Below, piece by piece: positions 13,701 to 23,700 of a stretch of 64,000 bases of DNA (positions are counted from its first letter, which is position 1; every line of letters begins with the position of its first letter). Location: positions 10,717,009 through 10,781,008 of the forward strand of contig OZ038433.1 in assembly GCA_964036275.1 (NCBI GenBank). Reading direction: 5' to 3'. Below the pieces are notes generated by a model. The model was given only the letters and a program-made list of their open reading frames with translations, did no database searches and was not told where the DNA came from. The translations under genes were made by a program, and so were the position numbers. The stretch is from Litoditis marina (lineage: Eukaryota > Nematoda > Chromadorea > Rhabditida > Rhabditidae).

Positions 13701-16700
13701 GTAAACACTAATGGAGTAATGCCCAAAACGCCTTAGGTAACAGTGTTTTCCAGGGCCCACAAAGTTTCCACGTAAAATATTATTCGTTGAATCATTCAGT
13801 TCTGTTCAAGAATTGAATAATTGATTTTCTGCAGATGAGCGACGAAGCTGGTGACCTACTCGACTCCTCTTCCTCCAACAGTTCCCTGCTGGACATGGAA
13901 CTACACGGGGATGACAGGGTTACTGTATGGGTGGAGGATTCTATCATCAACTCCCTTCTATCTCAGGTATTTCAATTTTTTTCGATGGAATGAAGAAAAC
14001 TTGAATTTTATCTGTGAACACAATGTTACTTCGTAAGTGGAGGATTTCATGATCAACTTACTATTGTCTCCGGTATCGTTCATTTCAACCCCTCATGACG
14101 GTGTTCACGATAGTAAATTTTCTCTCTGTTCTCCCATTGATAATTTTTGGTTTCTCCTCTTGTATATCACATGCTTGCATGTAAATAAATCAATCAATCA
14201 AAGTTTATTTACGTTTATCAGTATAATGCTAGAAAACGTGGCATTCCAAATTGGACTATTCCTATCGGTGTCACCATAGTCCCGTTAAAAAACGACGTTT
14301 TCGTCATTTAAGCTATTTCTCTTACGGATTGTTCTTAGAATGGTGAAATTACAATGAAATTTGATCTAGTAAGTGCCTGACAACCTGCTAGTTTGCGAAG
14401 CTCTAGCTCAAACATTCGTGCCGCCAATGTCAAACTTATTCTTTTTGTGCGTATTAAAAGAATTGACTTTTATGAGAACAATAGAGGAGACAAAGCTAAT
14501 CAAAATTGATTTGGAGAATCTCTTAAAATAAGATTTTAGTGTTGTGTTAAACCAGACAAGTGTGATGAAGGAACATTTCAGGTGGATTGGTCGTTTGAGT
14601 GGATGAACGAGCAGATTCCTGTGTCTAGTCCGGTCATCCCTTCCGACTCGAGGTCAGTTCATGTGAATAAAGAGATAGTTCATATTTTTTATCACTTCAA
14701 AACACGTTCAAATACAAGTCGAATACTCATCTCACATACATACTATCTTATTGAGTCTACTTACAAATTTCCAAATACACCACCAGTAACACTTATCTTC
14801 ACATGCTACATGTGAAGAAGTGTTCATACAAAGAGTAGTAAGTTTTCGTTATGCGTCTACAGAAGTCATATTTTCAATTACAATTGGGATCTTGAAATTG
14901 TGAACTCTTATTGTTTTCAGGGAGTTTCTGTCGACCCTCTGCACCGAGTGCTACTTCCAAGTGAACGTGGCAGCCCACGGCCAGCCCATACTGACAGCTA
15001 CCAACGAATCGCTCGTTCTTGAAAAGTAGGTCAAATTGTTGAAAACAAATCTATCTTCCTTTTTTTACCTCACTTAGCGTCGGTATTTCATAAATTCGCA
15101 ATACAGTAAAAAAGTGTATGTAAAAATGAAAGATAATTCGCATAGAAAACTCTCAAACACACTTTCGCTCTTTCAAAACTTTTTCTCAGGTTCAGTTCTA
15201 CTTTTTCTCTTGAAATCTCAGTCTCAAATTTTAGGGTTTCACCAAAACATAAGTCGCCAGTTCACGTCCTGAAGTAGAGAGAGTAAAGTACGAAATAACT
15301 GTGCAAAACTGAGTTAACGTGTACACTAGTTTTATATATCTTTTTCTCAGGAGTGACCGTGTCCACCTCCGTGTGGTGAATCCGAACAAGAACGTGACTT
15401 CCGTTTTCGTGGCCTTCGTTCTGACTATAAACGCCGAGATTCGACCATCCTTCGACGAGGGAACACTGAGGTAAAAACACTTTCAATACGTTCCAGTGAA
15501 AGTCAATACATTCCCTCAGAAAAATAACTCCTAATTTTGACAATGTCTAAATAAAAACAGCCAACAAAAAAACGAATGCATGATAGACACTATGGAAACT
15601 AGATTTCGTATAGTTAGAATGTTTAGCTGTTTTCAACAAACGGTTTGAACGACAGCACTGAATGGCTTTTCATTTGTTCTTCACAAAACAACCCCTCGTT
15701 GAATTTGCTATAACATTATTGTTTTTGTGAGCACCAGCTTCTAGTTCACTCAGTCCTTTTCAGAACGTTGGTTCAGTTGTTGGACACCAACATTACCATG
15801 GAGAGCGGCGCCTTCCCGAAGACCTGGGGACTTTTCATGCAGGACCTGATGAGAGGTATATAGTTCGTTTCACCAATCCATGTCCTTCTACAGTAATCTG
15901 TCACATGTTTAGACGGCTTTTTCTAATCAATAAATCATTATTTTGGTTTCAAACTTTCAGTGTTTGTAGTAGCATAGATAGAAAACACAATAGCGAAAAT
16001 TGAAGTCATTCCAAAAACATCAAACTAGGAAACATTGATCTAGAAGTTCTCGAAGATTACTGTAGAGGGTTATAAGTGCGTGGAACAGACTATAGCTTTG
16101 CTCCTAGTCGAAATTATATTGACGAAAAGCCTCGGAAACGCGTCCGAGTTTGTTTAAATACAAAATATTCTACACATTTTGATCTTGCATGGGCAAAATT
16201 GTATGTCATGCATGTACATAACTCGATGTTGTGAAACTGAGCGGGTTCATACTACAAACACAGCGAGATGAGACGAAATACACCCTATTGGCTCGCTTCG
16301 AAGTCATCAAACCTTGGGCCCGTTGCTCTGCTTTCTTACAATCTCACTTTCTCACTTAAAATCTCACTTTCTTACAAAAAATCTCACTTTCTTCAACTTT
16401 CGTGTCCGTTTTTTCACTTTCGTTATAAAATGAGATTTTTGTGAGAAAGTGAGACGTTCCGTAAGAAAATAAGATTTAATGTAAGAGAGTAAGATTTTTT
16501 GTAAGAAAGTAAGATTGTTGGTAAGCAGAGAAACGGCTGCCTCGTAGAACATTATTCAAAATAACGAACATCACCGCTACCAAGTTAACTGTAAACATTC
16601 AGGTATGATTCTGGACATGTTGTGGCCGGAGATAAAGATGACCATCGAGGAGTTCAGCTACGGGAAGGGAGTTCGGATATCGAAGGCATGCGGGCTGGAC

Positions 16701-17107
16701 CCGAACGAGATAAGCATGGAGATAGGTGGGAGTATAGTATTTTTTGTTCGTTTTGCGTCTCCTACCGTATTATTACAAAATCTCAAGTCGGTTAGAATCA
16801 CGTGAATGTTAACCAAAACAAATATCGTAGTTTGTGATACAAAATTCCGTTTTTTATCAATATTTTTGAACGAAGTACGCAAATATTTACAGATCGACAA
16901 TATAGTGGTTTATGTTACACAAATTCAGTGTTCAAATACGTGTTTCTAACACTGTAATTGTTTGTGTACGTTTCACTTTCAGGAGAGGGTAACTTTGCCC
17001 TGTCTTCCCGACTAAACTTCCGTAACTTGGATCCGGAAAAATGTTTGAAGGAGCTCAAGAACGCCTTGCCAAACACATCAAAACTATTCAACAAAACTGA
17101 AAGATGA
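7707..17107 (+). CDS. BPI/LBP-family secreted lipid-binding protein 2 (14 exons)
   Basis: A divergent paralogue of the neighbouring minus-strand gene. Exons: 7707-7865, 10546-10673, 11088-11172, 11596-11712, 11952-12052, 13096-13173, 13420-13486, 13835-13966, 14582-14652, 14921-15025, 15351-15470, 15764-15855, 16603-16725, 16983-17107. They total 1,503 nt, giving 500 aa and a TGA stop. I start at 7707 because residues 1-22 then form a signal peptide (MNRLSRLLWAFLLLGAIWRL); an in-frame upstream ATG at 7608 would bury it. Cys144 and Cys181 keep the BPI disulfide spacing. A Ser/Asp-rich linker (DSSSSNSSLLD, around residue 280) separates the two halves as in BPI. The C-terminal GMILDMLWPEIKMTIEEF and KGVRISKACGLDP blocks resemble the second barrel. 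The N terminus lacks the PGxxxR signature of its neighbour, so the ligand may differ. Confidence 0.88.
8562..8574 (+). repeat. Poly-G tract (13 G)
   Basis: Thirteen uninterrupted G residues in an intron. Confidence 0.95.
8831..10293. mobile_element. 1,463-bp foldback element with internal 29-bp satellite
   Basis: Long terminal inverted repeats begin CGAGTGGGCGACGATCCAGC and continue through CGAGGTAATTAGGGGACTTT. The flanks show AAATT on both sides, a probable 5-bp target duplication. Both arms then hold a tandem array of a roughly 29-bp unit (AGCTTGGACTTTTCAGC plus TAAAACTTATTC). A second inverted segment follows (9404-9480 against 9800-9883), then a loop of about 300 bp. There is no transposase frame, so it is non-autonomous. 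It sits in intron 1 of lipid-binding gene 2. Confidence 0.85.
10388..10456. mobile_element. Mini hairpin element M1 (about 70 bp)
   Basis: It begins TTTGTAGTTAGATC and ends with the inverse, ATCAAACTACAA. It belongs to a family repeated many times in this window. Confidence 0.6.
12681..12916. mobile_element. MITE family P1, 236-bp copy 1
   Basis: Termini are TATAGTCTGTTTCA and TGAAACAGACTATA, with subterminal CTCTACAGT and ACTGTAG inverted repeats. It lies in the intron between exons 5 and 6 of lipid-binding gene 2. The length is identical to the copies at 15859 and 21882. Confidence 0.85.
14037..14085 (+). repeat. Degenerate copy of an exon end plus splice donor (lipid-binding gene 2)
   Basis: GTGGAGGATTTCATGATCAA repeats GTGGAGGATTCTATCATCAA of the exon ending at 13966. 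The match continues through the splice donor (CCGGTATCG against CAGGTATTTC). It lies 106 bp downstream in the intron. Confidence 0.8.
15859..16094. mobile_element. MITE family P1, 236-bp copy 2, abutting a splice donor
   Basis: Its TATAGTTCGTTTCACC terminus starts three bases after the exon ending at 15855, so intron position +4 onward is element sequence. The right end is ACAGACTATA. Confidence 0.85.
16319..16536. repeat. Foldback built on TCTCACTTTCTTAC units
   Basis: The left arm is CCGTTGCTCTGC followed by repeats of ATCTCACTTTCTTAC; the right arm is the complement, ending AAGCAGAGAAACGG. It lies in the same intron as the 15859 element. Confidence 0.7.
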
Positions 17108-17150
17108 ACACTTGCACCAGATTTTTATGATGTTACAATTTAATGTACAT

Positions 17151-17156
17151 AATAAA
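17151..17156 (+). terminator. Polyadenylation signal of lipid-binding gene 2
   Basis: A canonical AATAAA lies 44 nt after the TGA of the 14-exon gene. Confidence 0.7.
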
Positions 17157-17536
17157 TAATATATTTTCTGGTGTGACTTGAAGCTGACAGCCGTTCCGAG
17201 AACCCTCGGATATAAAAGCCTCCGTTTTGAAACAAAGCAATTGTCAAATTTTATGTGGAGAGTGAGCGAATAAAGGCAAAGCTCAGATCTAACAATTATA
17301 CTAGTCAAAAAACCTTTCTCGTAATTTCATCTTGACTCGACGTCGATTCTAGCTACACACACAGCTGCATGAGCTTTAAAAGAGCTCCCATAATATAGGT
17401 GTTCTGTCTCTGAGATTATTTTGACCATGGCGTGCACCAGTCTCCAGAACTCTGGAGACTACCGTGGCATTTCAATTTACATTTATGTTACACTTCCGTA
17501 ACTACACTCTCTAAGAGACAAAAACCAATCGTGACT

Positions 17537-17810
17537 GTGATAAGACATAGTCATTAGTCAACTATGCAGTTGATAATTATTATCATCGGATGTCTTTTAC
17601 ATGTTTTACATGACCATAGTTCACTAGAAGTCTCGTTTCAAACCCTAATAACCTGCCTGTTAAAACCTGCCTGTTGTGCATGTGATAAAAATATAGTCAA
17701 CTATGCATTTCATAATTGCACGTACGCTAACTCTGATATGTAGTTTACATTTTTCAAGTGATCGGAGTTCACTAGCAGTGTTGTTTCAAACCCCCATGAT
17801 TTGCCGGTTT
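17537..17810 (+). repeat. Degenerate tandem duplication
   Basis: The unit at 17537-17660 (GTGATAAGACATAGTC, TCAACTATGCA, GTTCACTAG, GTTTCAAACCC) recurs in the same order at 17682-17810 with many substitutions. Confidence 0.7.
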
Positions 17811-18850
17811 GGTCTCTCATCTGTAAATTCATATAGGGGGATATCCCCCCTGCAAAACGAGATTCTTCTTGAAATGATAATTATTACACGTGCATTCCAA
17901 AAGACGAGATTTGTTCAAGGACGTCATTCATTTTGGGTCAAAAGAGAAATTTTTGTCTCCACAATCATCTTGTTTTATCTTGGTCGTTCAGACTTACATT
18001 GTGAATCACGCAACAAGATCTCGTGTTTTGATGACATTTCAAACACGTGTAACTTATATCATCAGTTCCAGTATTCATTTTTTGATGAAACAATCACAAC
18101 GAAGATTGCTACCGTACCCGGGTCCGAGTACAAGTGTGCCAAAGTTCCGGCTACTTCCGCGGAAGCTACTAACGTTATTCGAGAAAGAACTCGCATCCCA
18201 TCTTCCACTGACTGAGTCACCTGAGTGTTGACTGTAATGCAACGAATAACGTGAAAAAAAACTTCAAAAACCCCTTTTCCCACTGTTTCTTCAGGTTCAA
18301 CGCAAATGTTATGACACTTGTCAGGGCGTTGGGTTGCTGGTTTGAGTATACCCTGATACTCTCGGTTAGAGTTCTGACATAGACCCTACACAATAAGTAA
18401 TCCAGCCAGACACAGCAGAATAATTGACCGTCGCCGCCCATCCCAGTGCAGATTTCCTGTTGAGATATTTGTCGCTCGCCCAGCTATGCCGTAATATTGC
18501 ATCATTTCTACCGTAACCCTGTGTCTCTGCTTCTTTCACTCTTCCATTCTAATTACCGGTTATACCGATATATTTCTGTGACATTCCGTACAGCTGTGTC
18601 TCTAACAGACCACGCCCACTCCAAAACGGCATCCCCGCACTCATCCCAAATGGAATGTTTTGGTATACTGTACCTTTTGGTTTTGTCTGTGTGTTTCTTC
18701 AGAACAAATCTGATGATTCATTCCAACTGGATTAGTATTGCGAGTAATGTAGGTACTTGAATGTAGATCCGTACTTGAATGTAGATTCTTGAATGTAGGG
18801 ATTTGTTTCTTTTGAAGAATTCCTTTCTTTCGTCAGTTTGGTTTTTCTCA

Positions 18851-19047
18851 TATAGTGGGTGCCAAATTTATTAATTTAGGTCCCTCCCCAGAATCGAACC
18901 TTGGAGCAAACTATTTGTAGCAAGCCGCTAACCACTGCGCTAATAGAGCACATAACGGTCAAGCTTTGGAATCGAAGACATGTGTGCGCACACAGCGGAA
19001 AGTGAGATATACAGTACACTCCCCCTTTTCCGTTGGCAACGACTATA
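18851..19047 (-). mobile_element. tRNA-containing TIR element T1, 197-bp copy 2
   Basis: Termini are TATAGTGGGTGCCAA and TTGGCAACGACTATA, an imperfect 15-bp inverted repeat. The minus strand carries TAGCGCAGTGGTTAGCGG (A box and D arm) and, about 30 nt later, AGGTTCGATTCTGG (B box). Confidence 0.85.
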
Positions 19048-19879
19048 AAGAGAGTTGGATAAGGGGAAGGGCTGTCCAGGTTTTGGTTCGCGTTTTCGTT
19101 TGATTCAGAAGTACGCCTCAACCCCAATAGGAGTAAAACTAGAGACATAGAACTATACTGTTGCTCGGTAGTACACGCGAACTTTTTCTGGAATTTTCGC
19201 GGATTGGAAAACGGAAAGAAAAAGTCAATTCCGTCAATCTGCCAAGAGGAAAATACGTTATCTACAGTTCCGAACTGGTGGAAAATATTTCCTGTGCGAT
19301 TTGGAACACAAGGAGTCAGCTGTTACGTGTCAACTGTTACAAATAGAGTCAACTGTTACGGCCTTATGCTCACAAACGTTGTTACGAACAAACATAGCGT
19401 AACCAAGATTGCTATTGATAGACGCTACCTACTGACCTGATCAACATATCAAGCATCGCAAAGAAACTGTTAACCTAAACAGTATAACCCACTCAGCATT
19501 CACAGAACTCCGGATGTGTCGGTCAACTTTAGATGTAGTGGTAAACTCAACTGAGTCGTGTATGAAAAATGTTCTAATCACCAAAACTTTAGTTGTACAT
19601 AAAATAACTTGTCCCCTGTTTATCTATAGTATTTGAAATGTCTTTGATACGTATGAATGATAATGTTTCTGCTAGGGTTCGTTCGTATTTGATCGGAGTG
19701 ATGTCTGCTTTGCCTAATTGAGAATGGGTCGGCATCGCGCGTCCGTCTGCATTTTCCTTGAAATCTCGACTATATTACGTGTAAATAGTAACCGAGGGCA
19801 AGATAATTACAGTCCAGGACGACCTTTCTCAACACCTGTCCTATGTTTTGAGTGGTTATAGTGGATGAGATAGTGGGGA

Positions 19880-19980
19880 ATTCCTAGAGAGCCTGGGTGC
19901 AATGTGGGTGCGCGGCGACCTCTGGCCCCGCCCCTTTCTAGCAACCCCCGAATAGGGCGAGAGATATATAGGCACAGTAG
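19880..19980 (+). promoter_or_regulatory. Candidate promoter of the transporter
   Basis: A GC box (GGCCCCGCCCC, 19924-19934) in a GC-rich island is followed by GATATATAGG (19962-19971), about 740 bp upstream of the transporter start. The role is inferred. Confidence 0.35.
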
Positions 19981-20075
19981 CACAATCACATGCGATTGCT
20001 TGTTGAAAGTTCTTCCATGTCACATAACTCTTTGTATAGACTTTTATTTTGCTTGCCGTGTACCATTTTGAATCT

Positions 20076-20111
20076 ATGGTTATCTTACCTAAACATAGGT
20101 AAGATAACCAT
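20076..20111. other. Perfect 15-bp stem hairpin
   Basis: ATGGTTATCTTACCT, a 6-base loop, then its exact complement. It lies upstream of the transporter; the function is unknown. Confidence 0.7.
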
Positions 20112-20327
20112 TTTCTGAATGATTAGACTTCTACTGTACTACAACGTGATATTCCCCATCTGTGCTTCATTTTTCACCTGAATAGATCATGACAAAAGGG
20201 TTCTCTTTTTGGAGCAAGAGATTATCCCAATGTGTTTGTAGTTCGGTTCAGTTGCTTTTCTGTCACAAGACGTGAATCATGGAGTGTTTTGAGATCGAAC
20301 TACAGCAAGAATTTGACCACTTTCTAT

Positions 20328-20388
20328 ACTTCCAGCACTATGTTCGTCCTCGACATGACGTTATTCTCGTCCGGGCTGCGTTTTGTTC
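20328..20388 (+). repeat. Degenerate copy of the transporter trans-splice site and start
   Basis: CTTCCAGCACTATG followed by TCGACATGACGTT and GGGCTGCG repeats 20703-20765 with substitutions. A weaker third copy starts at 20509 (TTACAGCACCACGTCCT), and the intervening TTCTTCTTTCTGTGTTGTTCT-like blocks also recur. Together they look like a decaying tandem array of about 180-195 bp. Confidence 0.75.
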
Positions 20389-20702
20389 TTCTTTCTGTGT
20401 TGTTCTCACCTAACTATCGGATGGAACATGACTATGACCTCTTTTTTCTGCACCATCTCTCGTTTCTCTATGTTACGTCACGTTTTCACTGTTTCACGCA
20501 AATTTTTGTTACAGCACCACGTCCTTTCTCGACAGTCTTCTGTGGAAAATGTTCCAATTTGTTTTTGTGTCTCCTAACCTCATTATCAAACGACTATAAC
20601 TATGACCCCCTACAACTCCCCTTTGACCCTCTTTTGTATAAAATGTTTAATTTTTCTTCTGTGTGTTGTTCTAAATATCAAAATAATCATGACTCATTTA
20701 CT

Positions 20703-20710
20703 CTTCCAGC
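20703..20710 (+). promoter_or_regulatory. Likely spliced-leader trans-splice acceptor of the transporter
   Basis: CTCTTCCAG ends 4 nt before the ATG at 20714, the usual nematode position for SL trans-splicing. No upstream exon is obvious. A degenerate copy of this acceptor plus start codon lies at 20328-20388. Confidence 0.5.
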
Positions 20711-20713
20711 ACT

Positions 20714-23700
20714 ATGTCCTCCATCGACATGACGTTGTGCTCGTCTGCGGGGCTGCGTCTGTTCGCCCTCGGCTGGATTCTGACGGCCATCACCAACTTC
20801 CCCGCCGCCTACACCCACACCTCCCTGAACACGGCCGTCCACAAGATGAACGACTACCTCAACGAGTCCTTCACCGAGAGATATAGACCATTGGAGCAAA
20901 GTGAGGTGAGAAAACTGATTTACTGATGAGAGAATACGGTAATCATCATTGTTTGATGTGTATGATGTAAACTTCCTCAGAGAGTCCTTCACCAAGAGAT
21001 ATAGACCACTGAAGCTTAGTGAGGTGAGAAAATTACTCAATTAATACTACATTGACCTGACAGTACTGTGCTCGTCACTTTATGATGTGATTTTGCTCAC
21101 AACACATCACCTACAACTCAGGCAACTCCACAGCAGAATAAATTACATGAAAACATTTCGTCTAAACTATTCAACGGTGTTCTTCTTCTTTCACACGTGG
21201 ACTATTACGTGTGATATCATAGTGCATACCGTATGTTGTTAACGACGTCAAGCCACCCAGGAATGTGTACTTCCGGTTTTCTACTCCAAATCTGCGTATA
21301 TCTCACGCGATGCGCATATTTTCAGTGAAATTCGTATTGATAAGGGCCGCGCGATCGAAGATTAATTAGGAATAGGCGGTAGAGGCGGGAAATTATCATA
21401 AACGTACACTCTCTGGGGTAAGGTTAACTCTAGTTAGACAGTAGTAATATGATATATTTCTGTGGTTTCGAAAGACGCATTCACTTCTTGAAAACAATCC
21501 TAAACTGCTAGTAGACAGTGTCAGTTGGATGTACTCCAACGCGTAAAACAACTCAAACAACATAAAAAATAAACACAAACCTTCTGTTGGAATGAGCGAC
21601 CTTCCCCAGTTTTCTGAATCCGCAACCCCATTTCTTCCAAGCTTCCTTGATAAATGATAATCATCTATCAATGAATGTGTACTACTAATCCGAATATGGA
21701 GCCCCAGTCCTTAGCAACTTTTATTGGTGTTCTAAATGTTCTAAAAACCGTTTCTTCCAGGCTTCTCTCATCAAGTCTGGCATCAACAGTGTGTGGTACG
21801 TGGGGCAGGTGGTCGGCGCCCTCGTCAGTCCAGCCGTCTGCGACCAGTGGGGCAGGAAAGGTACGACAAACTTCATACTAGTGTAGTTCGTTCCACCCAC
21901 TCATAACCCTCTACAGTAACCTGCTCAAACTTCCAGGTGAAAGTTTGGTATATTGGCGTGTTTGGATTTTCTCCAATTTTTGGAAGTGCCTTCTGCATGT
22001 TGACTACTACGAACTGTTAAAGTTCCTAACCATGATAATGAATTATTCATTATAAAACGCCTCTCGAATATTTGACGGATTACTGTAGAAGGACATCGAT
22101 TAGTGAAACAGAGTATAGTAAAATCTTCTGTCAAATGATACTGTGAAAACACCGTGAAAAAGTTAATGTTCTCTGCTCCTTTTCGAAGTTTTTGGTGGTA
22201 TCTAAGAAGTTTTCTGTTCTTTATTCAAAGTGATATGTACTGTCGTGAAGGCTGATCAGACAATTAATGCACAAATAAAACAAATTAATCTATCGTCACG
22301 CCTTTTCATCTTGCAATCTTTCAATGTAGGGACTCAAAATCTAATTTAGAATACGAACTTGTAAGGTTGGACCAAAAGATGATTGTCTATTGTGAATATT
22401 TCCCAGTACACCCCGAGATCAATTTCGAAATACAGCACTACTAACAAACAAAACGTATTAGCTCATTTCACCTAAAAGCATATTAAAAGTGAAATACAAC
22501 TGACGAGTTTATCTACTTCCAGCCGCCTATATCATCTCGGTTGTTTTGATGACAGTCGCCTGTGCCCTACAGACATTCGCCTCCCTCACACCCTATCCCG
22601 AGGTAAACAAACACTCCTTAGCTCAATTTGTTTTTAAATACATACTTTTATTTGAAAATTATATAAACACATCTGATTAGAGTAAATCAAACTAGTAACC
22701 AAAAACATACTAATCACACTAAAGTATCTAGTACCTATGAGTCGTATAAAAAGTATAAAGAATCTTCTCTTTCTGCTCGTCACAATCCTGTCTTTTCTCA
22801 TCATCCCTTACCTAGATTTTTCTGTTCTATATTCCCTTTGTTTTATATTTTTATATCTTTCCTATCAATGTTTATATATTTACAACCTTTTCGTACCCCT
22901 TCTTTCCTTCCATTCTCATCTTACCTTATACTACTGTAGATTTGGGACGTCATGTGAAATGGGGCTTTTGTCCAGATTCTGATCCTCGGCCGCGTAATCA
23001 CCTCCATCTTCTCGCCCCTCAGTGACGCTGCATTGATGCTCTATCTACAGGTACGCCAACTTTGTAATTATACAGCTTGTTTATTGTAAAACTACCATAG
23101 TTGTAGTTTGATCAGCGAACACATCAAATTGTTTCGCGACTCTATCATATCTGAAGGTACGCAAATCTCGTAGTTTTCCTGTGATCTCAACTCAATCCTT
23201 TATATATGTTTGAGTGTGCCCAAAACTTTTTGTTGGAAAATTTGCAGTCATGATCGAAGATGTTCTTCACGCGAGTAGTCACGTTAGAGACGAAGACATA
23301 TCGGAATTGCAGTGGAACAGTTACAGTTCTAGAAATGAGCAAAATAAAAAGCAATCACTATTTTTCCAGGAAGTGTCACCAGCTTCCCTGAGGGGAACCA
23401 TGTCGTCCCTCTACTCGACCGGATACTCGGTCATGTGCCTGCTGGGGATGTTCATTGGACATGAACAGGTTCTCGGTAAGTTTTTCGACTACTATTTGGT
23501 TATAACCGAGTATGATAGAGGGAAAGGAATTAAATACGTGAAACGTTCTCAATTTCTCATGGTTTCTCTATGTTTTACATTATTCTAATTTTCCTAAAAG
23601 AATTTTTTTTGAGTTGGGTGGAGGTTTGTTTTGGGAGGGATACGATTAAGGTGTAATGTTAACCGAATTTTTCAGGTCATTCTCTGCCTCTGCTAATGTT

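Larger units (their letters stand above)
17108..20327. other. Intergenic region, no convincing gene
   Basis: About 3.2 kb between two plus-strand genes. Contents: polyadenylation signal (17151), hairpin AGTCTCCAGAACTCTGGAGACT (near 17440), a degenerate tandem duplication (17537-17810), overlapping open frames (17703-18231), a tRNA-containing element (18851-19047) and a GC-box region (19880-19980). No splice-linked exon chain was found. Confidence 0.6.
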
